The notes beneath the pieces are model-generated. The model had not been told where the DNA came from, did no database searches, and saw nothing but the letters and a program-made list of their open reading frames with translations. The position numbers and the translations under genes are program-made. Shown in pieces: positions 24,674-38,614 of a stretch of 64,000 nucleotides of DNA. The DNA is from Panaeolus papilionaceus (Eukaryota; Basidiomycota; Agaricomycetes; Agaricales), in NCBI GenBank assembly GCA_015501605.1, contig JADNRZ010000003.1:2046001-2110000 (forward strand). Direction: 5' to 3'. Numbering within the stretch: the first letter of the stretch is position 1; each line of letters begins with the position of its first letter.

Positions 24674-26158
24674 CTAGTAAGGAGGAAGGTGATAGGGGGG
24701 ATCGAGTGAATCATAGGTGGAGGGATCGTGGAGGTTGAGATCTGAAGGATGAATCTGTGAACCGTCTGAATAGGCGGCGTTGTACATGTTTGCGGTATTG
24801 TTGGGGTAGTGGAGTGCGGATGGGTCTGAAGGGTCGTAGGCATGAACGTGGTTAACTGAGAAGTCAAAGTCGCTAGGGTGGGAGGAGCCTCCCATTGATG
24901 CATGCAGGTGCAGCTCGTTTGTGGGGAGAAAGCTCTGGTTGTTAAGTGTCAGGACGCACTCGAACGAGTATTGAATGATGAATGAAGTACAGCCAGGAGA
25001 CTTTGCGCTCAACATGGGAACAATCTCTTGCGTGACTGTGTATCTATGATAGTCTGCAACGAGGTTCGGTTAGTGGAAATTAAAGCACAGAGAAACGACG
25101 ACGTACTCTCAGGCCTCTCGATGATTGTGTTCCAAAGGCCGATGTCTGGAACGAGCCGGGCACGGTGCATGGAGATAGACTGAGGGTTTGTGTCGTCCGA
25201 GGTGTACGCCTCCAAAAAGATCTCCAGGTGGTCGTCTGAGAATGCCAGCTTGTTGTCGCGATAAATGCTAGTAATGCACCGATAGGCGATATCCGTCGAC
25301 AGGCGATAAGAGCAGAAGACTGCGTAAGGAACTACCTTGCTGCGCCTCATATCAATGCGACGCACGAAGGCGCTTGAGCCGTGCATAGTACCAGAGTCAA
25401 TGAGACCACACTCGTCGAGGTCAATTTTGAAGAAGGGAGTGCCAATATTCTGAGGTTGTTGGTAAGGGTTCTCAAACATCTCGTCCTCGAACAAGGCGAC
25501 CTGGACTGAAACGACGCTGGGTTGAGAAGATGGTGCAAACTCGATAGTTACAGGTGAAGTCAAGGTAGAAGTGGTCCCGTCGGAAGAGAGAGAGCGATGT
25601 GAAAGATGAGGAGACAAGGTAGCATTTGATAGAGATACCAGAGTGGGAGTGGGCGAATGAGAGCTATCTACGTCGCAGTTCGATCCCGCTTCGAGGGCAG
25701 GAGATGGTGAGCGAGACAACACGAAGTCCTTCTTCAAGATGAGGTCAAGAACTAAAAAAAATCCCGTCAATGTCATAAGTAACTCGTAGGACTATATCAC
25801 CGACTCCTCTGATCACGGCACGTCTCTCGAAGCTGCTGAAGACGGCTACCAACTTGCTTCGCCGTACGGACGCGGCCAGTTGTTTCATAGATGTATTCTG
25901 AGATGAACCTGTTTCGTCTAGGGAACCGAAGCAGATGCCTTGGGTCCTTCGTCGAAGCGGGTTTGTATTTACGGAGGCCTGTCAATGAAGGACATCAGCA
26001 TTGATTACGCGCTATATTATTGGAGCGTAATCATTACCTTTGAGAAGGGCGCTCTCGAGGTGCTGAGGCCAAACGGCCTCCTTCTTGGATTTCGTCATCT
26101 TCCAAGTTTTGCGGCCGGTTGTTTGTCCGGTAGCAAGTGGGTCACTGTGTGAAGACAT
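24674..26158 (-). CDS. TEA/ATTS-domain transcription factor (AbaA/TEC1 type)
   Basis: Four exons (26158-26038, 25978-25805, 25751-25107, 25053-24674) join in frame to about 439 aa. The TEA DNA-binding domain covers about residues 30-100: KKEAVWPQHLESALLKGL, KYKPAS, RFPRRNRFISEYIYETTG and KQVGSRLQQLRETC, with the recognition-helix block fully conserved. After it come a Ser/Pro-rich linker and a long conserved-looking region (FFKIDLDECGLIDSG, VPYAVFCSYRLSTD, LEIFLEAYTSDD). The tail is rich in Ser, Asp, Pro and Tyr. Members of this family control fungal development, for example conidiation through AbaA and filamentation through Tec1. Which process it controls here is not deducible. Confidence 0.88.
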
Positions 26159-27227
26159 GTTGTTAGACCCCTTGACTGAGTAGACTGGTGTTGCTGAAGA
26201 GAAATCCTCGACTGACGATGTACAAATAGTATAGTTGGAAGCTACTAGCATTGGGATGCGGGGAGGATAGGATAGGAGACTGATAGCTTAATTTCCAACA
26301 TGTTCAGAGTTTAAAAGGATTGTGGAGAAAAGGCAGTGGAATTTACTTGGCTGAGGGTCGACTTATCGAGATCAGCAGATCTTGCATCCACCAACCATAA
26401 TTGATAAACTTTGATAAATCGAGGGGTTCAATCTTGATCCAGCACACATGCAAGAATGATATGCTAATCCAATTAGGACAGAGGAAATTCGGACTCTTAC
26501 AAGAGTTTGTCCCCGTTTCTCAGAATTAAATTGTTGTAAAACGCTGATGATCAGCGCAGAGCAAACCAGCAGCACCTACCCGGTTTTTCGAGGTTTTTGC
26601 ATTCAAAACAACCTGTACAGACAATTCAGAACATTTTCAGGTAAATTTGGCGCGTATATTAATTAAAGACGCTCACAGTCAACGTTATATTTTTACAAAA
26701 CAGGATGCAAACTTAGAGCATTCATAAATAATGACCGATGACTAGACTCGAATTCCCCAGAAGGTCCCGAAGAAGGTGATAGATACTAGCGTTGGAGTCT
26801 AAAATCTCAGTCGTGACATTGTTTATAGAGGTATCCAAAAAGAATATCCGCTCCTGGAATGAAAAACAGGCGTCCTCTTGTTCACAAGAGCTGTAAGAAT
26901 GTGGCACTTGGAGCCCCTAAGTTGTGATTCTACACTAGCACGAGAACATGTGGTCACTTCAGCGCTTTCATATTAGAATTTTTAACTGAGGTCAGAAGGC
27001 GTAGGATAAAATACCACAGGTGGTAAAATTGACTCTACTGAAAGAAATTCGAGGATGGATTTCGTTGACTGTGCAATGTGGATGAGGGTGCCGATTCTCC
27101 TTTTGGCAGACGAGTCCATACCCAGAGTTTGTTGACATTTGTTTTCTTTTAAGATCAACAAATGGCTCTAATGGTGATCTCAACGCCTCTCGACGACGAA
27201 GCTTGACTTCTCTCTGCTAGAAATATT
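26159..27227. other. Divergent intergenic region, TEA factor / WD40 gene
   Basis: About 1.07 kb shared upstream region of a minus-strand regulator and the plus-strand WDR5-like gene. No open frame worth calling and no repeats were seen. It should contain both promoters. Confidence 0.5.
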
Positions 27228-28748
<1,521 letters not shown>

Positions 28749-28906
28749 CAGATAGCAGTAGATTATGTTATCGTGTAGACATTATCTCTCACATCCCAAC
28801 GTTATGCTATAATCTGATACCCGAATGTATTATTTAGTGTACATGATAGCTCTGCAGAAATCTGTGTTCTGTGAATCCTGCGCGTCGACGTGATAGCACC
28901 ACTAAG

Positions 28907-31900
28907 TTATGATGGGCAGGCGTCGAATACTATTTGACTGGCTCGGCGTGTAGGAGATCTGTGATAAAGTTGAAAACGAAAACGTGAGACAACCCCTATA
29001 AGTAACAAAGCACGAGACTTGCCGTTTGCAACCTGCTTATCGGCGTCCGTTAAACCAGAGTCGTGAGCTTCTAAGAATGCATCCACCTGAAAAAGGATTA
29101 GTAGAATCTCGCACGCGAAATAGGGGCTGCACCGACCTCATCCATAACAAGATCATCGTTATCCTTGCCATCAAAATCATCATCATCATCGTCCTCGTCC
29201 TCGTCGTCTTTCACATCGTCAATTGCAAACGGTGTTCGCTCCATAAGCGCAGCAGCATTGACAGCTTGAAGAAGAGGGAGAGCCGAGAGGCTTGCGCTAT
29301 CCGGTACTTGAGATACGGGCTTGGGTGGTTCCAATGTTGTATTGACGGACAGGGTTGACGCTGCAGAAGATACCGCCACTGTCGATGATGCGCTTGATGT
29401 TCCTGATAAGCTGGCTTTCGAGAGGGATTTGCGAATTGTTGGTGTGAGTAGAGATTCCCGAGCTTTGGGCTCTTCCAATTTCGTATATCTGCCGATGGAA
29501 GGTTTATGCAGAACCTATGACAGTTAGGAACCGCATTCTCATCATTATAACCTGTCGAATGGAAATAATTTGATGATGACAGACCTGATGTTTCCCGATA
29601 GTCTTGCCAAGCTCGTCGGTGAACATGTTGAAGATCTTTTTGTTACTATCAGAGGCGATGGAGGACCACAAATCTCCCAATAAACCGCCCTGTGAAGGTG
29701 GGACCTCCAGTTCTGGATGGTATTCTAGTTTGAAAGATTCCGATAGGTCGGTCTCGAAGAAGGACTCTAAAACTTCGTCTGCTAAAACTACCATTCGGAA
29801 CCTACAACAATGCGCAGCAGTTAGTACATAGCCGAGAATGGAATGAGGGAGTCACCGACGTTGCCAGATTAAGATAAGGCTGATTGGTGCCAACAGGAAG
29901 CGGTGATGATGGAGGCTCCCCAAGTTTGCTCTCTGGTTGTGGCAGGAGCGCATCGCCATATTCGAAGGCGTTGGTCATGAACCGACTAACAGCACCCAAA
30001 TAGGCATCGCCGATCTCATAACGGAAAATAAACTGCACATGTTGCGTTTAACATTCTGGACTATACTGTATCAGGATGCACGCACCAAAAATGATTCAGA
30101 CAAGGTGAGAACTTCGTCCTTCGTAAGGAATCCATCCTTATTTTTGTCGTGGAGGTTAAAAAACCATTCAATGTTTTCCATTAAGTCGTTGAACATGACG
30201 CCATCAAGCCCTGAAACGAGATCCTATAATAATAACAATGTCAAAACCACTGTTTTGTTCGGAACCACAGACGATCAGACCCACTTGGAATGAAAGTGCA
30301 CCATGACAGCCCACGTCCCAGAAGTAGAACAATCTGTCGATGAATTCGTGCTCTGCGACTTCTCGATCTACACGTTGCTGTCGAAATCTTGAGTCCGGGA
30401 TGATGATTGACAGTGTCATCATTTTCTCACCTGAAAACCATTCATAACGATTTTGTCGTCACGAGCCCAAGTGGCTATTTCGCTCAAGAAGTGGCGGAAC
30501 GTGCGAAGTCCTATCCTTGTCTCGGGTTTGTCTTCGTGACCTTCCCCAGTCGTAAATAAGGTTGGTGGGGGTGCAGTCACTGGCGGAGGGGGTACGATGC
30601 ACATGGCGGTGTAGAGTGCATCATAAATAACCCCAACTTGCTCTTTGGTAAATCTCCCCAAGGTCCGCAAATTACGAACAGCGCCTCGTTTAGCGAAGGC
30701 TTCAATGCTGTGAGTGATCTCGCCTCGGAAGCGCTTTCTCTCGGAGTGAATGATATCATCAGTGATGATGGAGAACTCGCGGAAAGAAACGAGGAGAAGC
30801 TCTTGGAAGATCGTTATAGACTTTGCACGGGGGTCACTAGATTCCGGATGTGCTGAGTCACCCAAGGACGCGAAATAGTCTCGCATTAAACTGAAAATTG
30901 TTCATAAGTTCCTCGGACACATGTTTGAAGACAAAAGACTCACTTCAAGAAGCCGCCATCGTCTTGAATTTGTAGAAGTTGTTCACCGTTGATCTTCAAA
31001 ATAGCTATCAAAAGTAATCTCAGTATGCGGCATATGCTCCCAAGATGTTTACAGACCCAACCTGAGATAGATTTTAGTGGAGATACCGAGCAATTAAATG
31101 AGTACATACCCTACTTGGAACAAAACCTTAGGGCCCATGCAGAGGAAACAATCCACTATTCTGAAGGCAAATACCATCGGCATACTGTTGATATAACTGG
31201 CCAGGATTGTTAGACGACGCTTGACGTCAGTACAAGATGTCACTCACAGACTCAAAAACCAAGGCAACGACGCCACTGATAGTTGGACGTCAACTAATTG
31301 GAAATGTTCATGGATGATTGGTAAATATCTCTGAACCAACGATTCGAATACACGCTGATCGAGCAGGGTACCGTGCATTGAAGGTCTATGGGGGTGTGTA
31401 AACAATCTAACTTTGAAAAGTTGTGCAAAGGTCACTTACGCATAATACCCTGGCAGAAGCCGACTACAAAGGACTTCAAGCAGCCAGAAGGCCTGTTCTT
31501 CGGACATATAGCTGCGCCAAAATTAGCAATCAACCAGGCTGTAGAGGCTAAATGCCCTACATCAAGATAGCTGCAGCGAGGATATTCATTGCCTAGAGAG
31601 GGTGAGTATTTGGATGGTTTGAACAACACGAGACGAAGGCCGACCTGACAATAACCCAACTCTGGATTCATGAAGGAGTAAGCCCTCAGCACTCGACGAA
31701 GGGCATTGATTCCATCTGGGGACTGATATCCCGCGTATTCAGGTAAACTACGGTGGAGATCCTTCTCAATATCTTCCGTGCTTGTGCTCGTCCTTCCTAA
31801 GTTCTCTTCCAACAGTCGATCATAGTATCCAGGATTTGCAAAGCGCAGGTAAATGGATCCAGAGAGGGTTTCCCACATCTCTCCCCGTAGACGATTGGGG

Positions 31901-32846
31901 AGACCAACTTGTACCAAGCGGGTACATTGAGGGTATCGAAGTAGAGTCAAGTTCCGACCATGGTCTATCAGACCGCATGGATATCAGTCGATGCAACCGA
32001 ATTATACACACGAACTTACTTCGAAGGTAAGATGTCCACAGTTTAATCTTGGAGGCTTCACGCAGTCTGACGAAAAGCTTAAAGTGACTCCAAGAAAGGG
32101 ATAGATGCAACACACTTTTTGGGATCTCCGGGGAATTTGAACTTCAAGCCCAATCCACCATGGTATTGAACATCCTGAGTACTACCCTCCTTCTCCTCCA
32201 AACTTCCATCCTCTCGTTCGTTATCAGGAGCAGATGAAGATTCGGATACTAGCACCTCAGAATAACACGTCTTGACAAAGGTCTTCACTTGTTTCATCTG
32301 CCCTCGTTGTAGCTCAACTTTCAGCGCATCCCGAAGCAGCGAGCAAAAGAGATCGGCAGTGGGACGAAGCGACGTCAGTTGTACGATCTTGTACCAATTG
32401 TTAGTCTCAAATATCAAGTGGAAAAGTGGACACATACGATCTTCATGCCGTGCCATGTCAATAAACTCAAGGCGTATACTCCAGCGCGCGCGTTTAAACG
32501 TTCCACTCGTCTGATAGTCGAAAGTGGCACAGTAAATCTCACAGACTTCTTGTCGACAGACGAGAACGCCAGGTAAGGTGGTATTATGTGAAGCTTTCCT
32601 GCCTGTTGCGATATGGTAATGTCATCAGTCCGAAATGCAACGTCTGAGGTTCTCGCGACTCACATATGAATCCTCTGCCTCTCCCAAACTGAGAACGGCA
32701 TTGATATCCATTTTCTCTATTTCTTGTCCATTGGTTGATTCGTTGATTGTCCCAGAGCCGTTCAGGGGTATAGAGAAGTATATGTGCGTCAATTGGTCCT
32801 TGGTGGGCTCCTTAAAGTGTCGCAGTGCAGTCGAGATGGTGGCCAT
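28907..32846 (-). CDS. GRAM-TBC-EF-hand Rab GTPase-activating protein
   Basis: Large multi-exon gene. The start [14 protein letters not shown] at 32846 opens exon 1 (32846-32664). The next exons encode a GRAM domain ([44 protein letters not shown]) that continues as [14 protein letters not shown]. The TBC domain follows, with catalytic arginine finger IEKDLHR, glutamine finger NPELGYCQ, and [21 protein letters not shown] and [10 protein letters not shown]. Further left is an EF-hand loop ([13 protein letters not shown]) and a very acidic C-terminal segment. The last exon is reached by a splice at MDE into [11 protein letters not shown] and ends at a TAA at 28907-28909. Domain order matches TBC1D8/9-like GAPs, which inactivate Rab GTPases on endosomal or Golgi membranes. 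Several internal exons were not fixed to the base. Confidence 0.85.
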
Positions 32847-33395
32847 GATGTAAGATGTGCAGTAAGAGTAAGCAAGCGGAGCAGTATATGTAAACAGATT
32901 ATGCGGTTTTTCAACCTAGATGTGTTAGCGTTCGTGTAGACAGCCTGGATTTCGTCGGCAGTCGTGGTGGAGAAGAGTGAAGGGAGCGACTGATTTAGTT
33001 TAGCCTGCTCGCAACGTGACCGTCAGTGACCAAAATGGACAGTGTTTCGTCTTGACCAGCCTCAAAGCTTCTCAAAGTCATGCTATTTTCTAGATTCCTT
33101 TTGAAATAAAATAATACAATAAATGAATCGATCACGCTCCTCTTTTTCGTGCAATAGAGCTTGTATTTCTAAATTCACTTTTGTATGCTGGTTGACTGGT
33201 CGAAGATACATGTATCAGAGCTCTGTCACTGGGTGGTATACATATAACAAATTGGGAAATCAAAAAGGGTGTCTATGTCCGATGGTATAGAGCGCTATAT
33301 CACACAGGTGCATGAAGGGTTATAATAGAAGGTGGTATAGTAAGAAATATTTCAAGTAAAATTAGGTCAAGATACGCAAAGTCTGTAAAAGAAGG
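32847..33395. other. Intergenic spacer
   Basis: Upstream region of the TBC gene and 3' flank of the next minus-strand gene. No coding or repeat signal was recognised. Confidence 0.5.
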
Positions 33396-34606
33396 TCAGC
33401 TCATGACATTTAACTCGACGAGTCGCACGAAACGTACAATTGGGGTGACGCTGGCATACTCTTCCTGGAAGGCATTAATATCAGCGGTTGCGTAAATGAC
33501 GCTACCCTGCACGAATAACTGAAGATTGACAGGAGCTGGGAGCACCCATAAGAATGGTCAATAGCAGGTGTACGACAAAGGACTTACTCCCATCAGAGTT
33601 TATCCAGACTGCTGTGACTTCTCCTGTAGAGTAGTTGACAGTCCACTGAATAAAATTAGGTTTTTCGAATGTAAACGGGGTGTACGAATTCAGCTTACGA
33701 CGTTGGTTTGAACGGCTCTAGTGACCCCAGAGGTGGCACTATAGCTGTTGGCAATGTCTCCTCCAGTGCTACCCTGTGCAGCTGCAGCACAATCAGTGAG
33801 CTTCAATGTCACATAGCAATGTGGTTAAACACGTACTTCCGGGCTGAGCGACTCCGCTGACATAAAAGTAGCTAAAAGTAGATCAGGTTACTGCACCAAG
33901 TTAATTAATCTTGCCATGACATTACTGATAGGATCCTGGGCCAGCGTTGGTGTCAATATTGTCTCGTCCTTGGACAAGGCCTAGGATAGGGTAGCTTTGT
34001 CCAATGTCGCTGTCCTATCAAGCCAAATGTGAGTAAGAACGAAACTGAGATACTTTCCCCAAACACATACAGGAATAGTAATGCGAACCCCATTTTCAAC
34101 AGCAGTCTGTGAGGTTCTTTCTACGATCATGATTGCAGAATCCACAAGCTGACTCTCTACACCAAAGATGGCTCCATCGGTGGTGATCGCACCCAGGTAG
34201 CCAACAGGAGAAGAACCAGGACCGATAATAGAGCCGACAGCAGAAACGGGGGTGTTGGGTTGAGGGGACGGCTCTTGACGCCTTTGAACTGGGTGATTTA
34301 GTGCGGTTAGCATGAGAAGCGAAAAATGAGAGAAACAAATGAACCAGTGCGATGAGGCTTGGGCGCGTTCAACGGCATTCCTCGAGAAAGACGTTGGCCA
34401 TTCGTCAACCTCAACTTTTTGCGACCGAAGGGTATAGTGCGTGTTGGATCGGCTTGTTGACGTTGAGGATTACGATAGTTCGCAAAGCAGTGTTCAAAGC
34501 CAGGTGTGCAGAGGGACGAAGAGAGCTGCTGTTTAGCTGATGCAATAGCAGTTACTCCGGATGCAGCACAGAGAAACAGAAGAGGTAAAGACAGTAAAGA
34601 GCGCAT
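33396..34606 (-). CDS. Secreted protein of unknown function
   Basis: Starts MRSLLSLPLLFLCAASGVTAIASA at 34606, a good signal peptide. Exon 1 continues with SSLCTPGFEHCFANY and a basic stretch. It is spliced to an exon with QRRQEPSPQPNTPVSAVGSIIGPG and GVRITIP. Further short exons encode DSDIGQSYPILGLVQGRD, GSTGGDIANSYSATSG, WTVNYSTGEVTAVWINSDGS and APVNLQLFVQGSVIYATAD. The last exon ends VRLVELNVMS with TGA at 33396-33398. At least five introns are implied. The protein is rich in small and polar residues and looks like a beta-rich extracellular protein. No family was recognised; similar secreted proteins occur in agaricomycetes. Confidence 0.62.
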
Positions 34607-36765
34607 GATTCAAAAGAATGACAGGGTGTGCAGCGACACGTAGATATAGCAGTAAGAGGCGATTCAAACAAACGGTTAGACGAAGATGGAAGCTTCAGTC
34701 TTAAATAATTTACAAGCGCCAAAAATAGCTTCATGTTTCATTCATCTGAGTCGAAAAAATGGCTTGCAAGATAAAATACGGCCTGTAAGCACGGCCCCAT
34801 ATTCATGTCGATGTATGATAGTCCCCTAATCAGGCTCTGGAGGGGAGAGAAAACCTGCAAATAATTTTAGGCCACACTTCAAGAAAACGCCCAGAGAAAA
34901 GTGTGTGCGTCGGCGTGTATTTTTGTAGCCATTTCTTTCAATATCCAGTGTAGAACATAGTTGAACACTAGGGCCAAGCTGCTGGTAGTGCTTGGGAGCA
35001 CGTCGTGTGTCCTGAGACTAAGGAGCAGAACCGAACCCGACCATAAACCCTGTTAGGGCGCCTTTCTGTCCTATGAAGATTTCACCAGATAGAAAAAGTG
35101 ATTTGCGAGGGTTTGAAAGAAACCTAGAAAGATTTATCCATGTTCAACATTCAAGCTGGGCTGCTTGCTTGACCACAAACAACGGTGGTAATACAAGCCT
35201 TTGCACAACAGGTACAAACCCCATATTGATCCAGCCTTTTTGCACTATTTATTTGACTTTTGTCCTCCAAACCTCACCCTTCTAAAAAGGAATTTCGTCT
35301 TTAAGCACCCCTAGAGGGTTCGGGTGATAAACGAAATGTCGCTCACTCATAGTCAATAACTATTCATAAGTCTTACTTATCTCATGCGGCTCTGGATTAT
35401 ACAAAGTAATACATATATTGTCGTTATCACGACATCCCTCTAAATATTTCCATTTTACGCTGCTGAAGGGCTTCATCAGATTATTCTTGATAATTAGCGG
35501 GGTTGCGGAATTATATGCACCAAGAACCATATACAAATGGCAGCTTTTAACAAATTTTCAGCATCCAGTTGAGCTTCAGTTAATAATTTGAATTGGCGCC
35601 CATATCAGGTCACAGACCCTTCAATGACGCGTATACGGGATGACGGAGATACGGAACAGCTCTCTAGAAAACTCGGAAAGTCAATAACCTCAAAACCTCA
35701 CATCCCACACCTCACAGCGTTTGAATTGGTCTTACCCTCGAGTTATGATTACGACTGATAATGCACTACGTACATTATTAGTTCGCGGGACGAGCGCCCC
35801 AGTAATCACCACTGGTTATGGTCAGGTAGGAGCCTAACACTTTTCGGACGCATATGTAAGCCGTCCTGAATGCAGCGGATTAATTTCTGGAATGGGGGCA
35901 CCTCTCTCATCACCGCTCACTTGTGCAAAGGTCGTGTGATTATTATTATCACTTCATAAAGCCAAGGCTCAATGTAGTGTATACTGGGCCTATTTCAGCC
36001 TACAGTTCCTGATCATTTAGGAAAAAGTCACCATATGATGGGTGCTCAAAACTCTAACTGCACATTGCCCTGCATTGCCTTTGTTGGGACTTTTATCTAT
36101 CTGCCTGGAGCGCGCTTACCCAACTCACCAGATCTACAAATTGTCGGCGGCCGCCAGCCAGAACATTTTGAGCACCATACATATGTCACCCATTTTATGA
36201 TGCAACTTAAGATGCCGGTGCCGTAGCGTGCCTCAGAGCAGAATGATTAATGGAAAGTACGCTATGATCTTCAGCGATCTCCCATTGTACAACAATCGTA
36301 ATCGTATCGGAATCTCTCCGTTCACAAATGTACAAAGACGATATATTTCCTAAGCGACCCAATAGGAAGTACAACAAACGATCAAAGCGAAGGAAGAGCG
36401 AACAAAGCAAAGCATTGTGACAAAAGCGACCGTAGTACCAAGTTTTGCTAGTGTATATTGAGAACAAAGTCGTACATGGTCTCTCATTAAAGTTCGTGAG
36501 AGAGCCGAGTGCAGCATGAGGCCATGCACTATTATGGAATAAAAAGAGCGTGGAGACGCAGCGTGATGCTGCGTAATGGATAGGAGCAGGATGCGAAATG
36601 CAAGATTGAACTAGATGTACATGTGAGGAGCGTATTGGTGGTCACGCTCCTATTACAATACGGAAAATCAGAAAATAGTCGTGTGAAGGTGCGGATATGG
36701 AAGATGTGCGTGGTGTGTGGTGGTGCCGCAAAGTGCCACTCCGGGCGACAGAAAACCAGAGTCCT
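34607..36765. other. Intergenic region with one small MITE
   Basis: About 2.2 kb without a supported gene. It is AT-rich and contains the inverted-repeat element described at 36032-36185. The rest shows nothing recognisable. Confidence 0.45.
36032..36185. mobile_element. Small inverted-repeat element (MITE candidate)
   Basis: A left end CATATGATGGGTGCTCAAAA (36032-36051) is mirrored at 36166-36185, with one substitution and one indel. Both ends are flanked outside by TCAC (36028-36031 and 36186-36189), which could be a 4-bp target duplication. About 154 bp long with no coding capacity. A related TGGTGCTCAAAATG block occurs at about 24138. Confidence 0.5.
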
Positions 36766-38560
36766 TTAGAAAAAGTGGTCGGCAACAAGATCCAATGGGT
36801 CCCTACGACGCAGACGGTTTTAAGTAAGATTGGGATCAAGGGCACGAAAAGTCCAAAAAGTCCTTACCTGATATGTGGAGCATGGACACCATAAGTAACC
36901 ATTTCACCGTGTTCCCCAGATCGCTTGATGACTATCCTACGAGTGGCCTGAGCCCTGGTGCTATAATGGCTGTGGTCTAACTCGCTAAGGTTTGGGCAAA
37001 CCTGAATCAAATCCCCAATCATCTCGTGCATCGCTTGCTTGTCATATCCAACACAAGCCCAGATACCAGCACCCCGAATGATCTTGAGCTTAGGGAACTT
37101 GGAAAAGATCTCAACCCAACCATCCTGAACAGAGAGTCAGTCAGATGTAATAAATGCAGATATACGGAGAGTACCCACCCTTTTCACGACCTCAGGATGT
37201 GTAGAATCCGAGGGTAAATGAACGGGAGGTAGACTGATCCACTCAATGTTGGGGAAGGCTTCAGCAACTTCGTGGAGGGTAGAAATGTCGTCAAAGGAAC
37301 CGATGGTTAATCTACGCAAGGCCGCCCTGTCTAGGCACTTTGCGTCCAACAAGCTTTGAGCAGTCATATTGGTGATATCCATGCATTCTATCTGGCGAAG
37401 AACTGGCAGAGGCTTCTCAACAAGTGTGGGTTGGTCCTCTAGAGATGGCGCAGATGATGCCACTGGAGTTGAAGGAGGTGTGAGAGGACAGGGAGTCATA
37501 ACCTCCGTGGCCTCCAATGCTTCCATGAGTTGCCGGTTTGATTTGACAATTCTGAGATTTGGTAGAGAGCCTGGCGCAAGGATTACTTGACCCGTAGGTA
37601 ACCAGTGTAACTCTTCAATGGAAGGATGCGCTTGGAGGAAGATCGCCCGAGAAGTGTCCATGCCCGATAGTAATCCAGAGACCATACTGAGTTTCAACCT
37701 TTTTAACTTAGGGAGCTTGCAGTCGACAAGGTGCTGGAACTCAACGGGTGCTTCCAGGGACTGGTGGTGACAAACAAGCATGGCTGAGAAACAGTCCGAA
37801 TACATGAGGCAACCCACATACCTCTAAGTTGGGTGACTGCGAAAGAAGGCGACTAATGTGCTTAGAATTCGAGGTCTTTGCAAAGGCCTTGCCTGTCAAC
37901 GACAACGACGTCAGATTGGACAGCCTCCAGCCCTGTGAACATTCGTCAGTTCGGATGCGGTGTTTATCAGGAGTGGCTCCTTACTGGGTAAGTTTGGCTT
38001 TCAGAATCCTGAGCGCTACTCAAAGCATGGAAAGCAAAAGATCCATCGAGTCTAACTGTCTCCAATTCTGTTAAGTCGTGAAGAGTTTTGATGATAGCAT
38101 TTTCGTAGGCGGGATGTGACGTGGGCCGCTGTAAACTCGAGCCGTCCTCCCAGGACCAATTGAAGACTCGCAGATGGCACATATGTCGGAGGGCCTGGCA
38201 CATGTTACGAATACGGGTAGCCTCATCGGAATTCTTCATATTTCCGTCAAGCTTCTTGTCGATAAGGGCCGTAGGGTACCGATCGGGCACGGTGTTCTGG
38301 CTGGGAGAAGATATGTGGACCTCTCTAATGTTCCGGGTCAGGTCGGACCGTCGAGCAAGGTGAGCCCACATCTCTGGTAAGGAATGCCGCACACGCAATA
38401 TCCTGTACTGCGTGTGGTGAGGGATGACCAGTGAGGCAGAGATCTTTGAAGTAAGGGCGAAGGCTATAAGATCCCGGTGGAGATGAAGCTCAGCAACAAT
38501 CTCCTCGATGATTTCGTCAGGAAGCTGGAAAATTGGGGGTATATTTGCGCTTTGTCTCAT
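36766..38560 (-). CDS. F-box protein with leucine-rich-type repeats
   Basis: F-box proteins recruit substrates to SCF ubiquitin ligases. The F-box is at the N-terminus (IFQLPDEIIEEIVAELHLHRD, FALTSKISASLVIP). The rest is a series of irregular leucine-rich segments (LRVFNWSWED, LSNLTSLSLTG, LKRLKLSMVSGL, LRRLTIGSFDDISTL, IEWISLPPVHLP). Five exons are implied, with introns after QTYP, after SPNLE, after EVVKR and after HAPHI. The last exon reads RDPLDLVADHFF and stops at 36766-36768. The start was placed at MRQSANIPP (38560); in-frame ATGs at 38575 and 38614 add mostly hydrophobic residues and cannot be excluded. This type is very abundant in agaricomycetes; the substrate is unknown. Confidence 0.75.
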
Positions 38561-38614
38561 GGCAAAAAATGGCATACAAAAAGACGAAAAAGAAAGGGTG
38601 AATAGGCTGGACAA

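Noticed and set aside
29026..29358. Plus-strand frame rich in Ile/Val ([10 protein letters not shown])
   Set aside because: It is the antisense of the Asp/Glu-rich C-terminal exon of the TBC protein.
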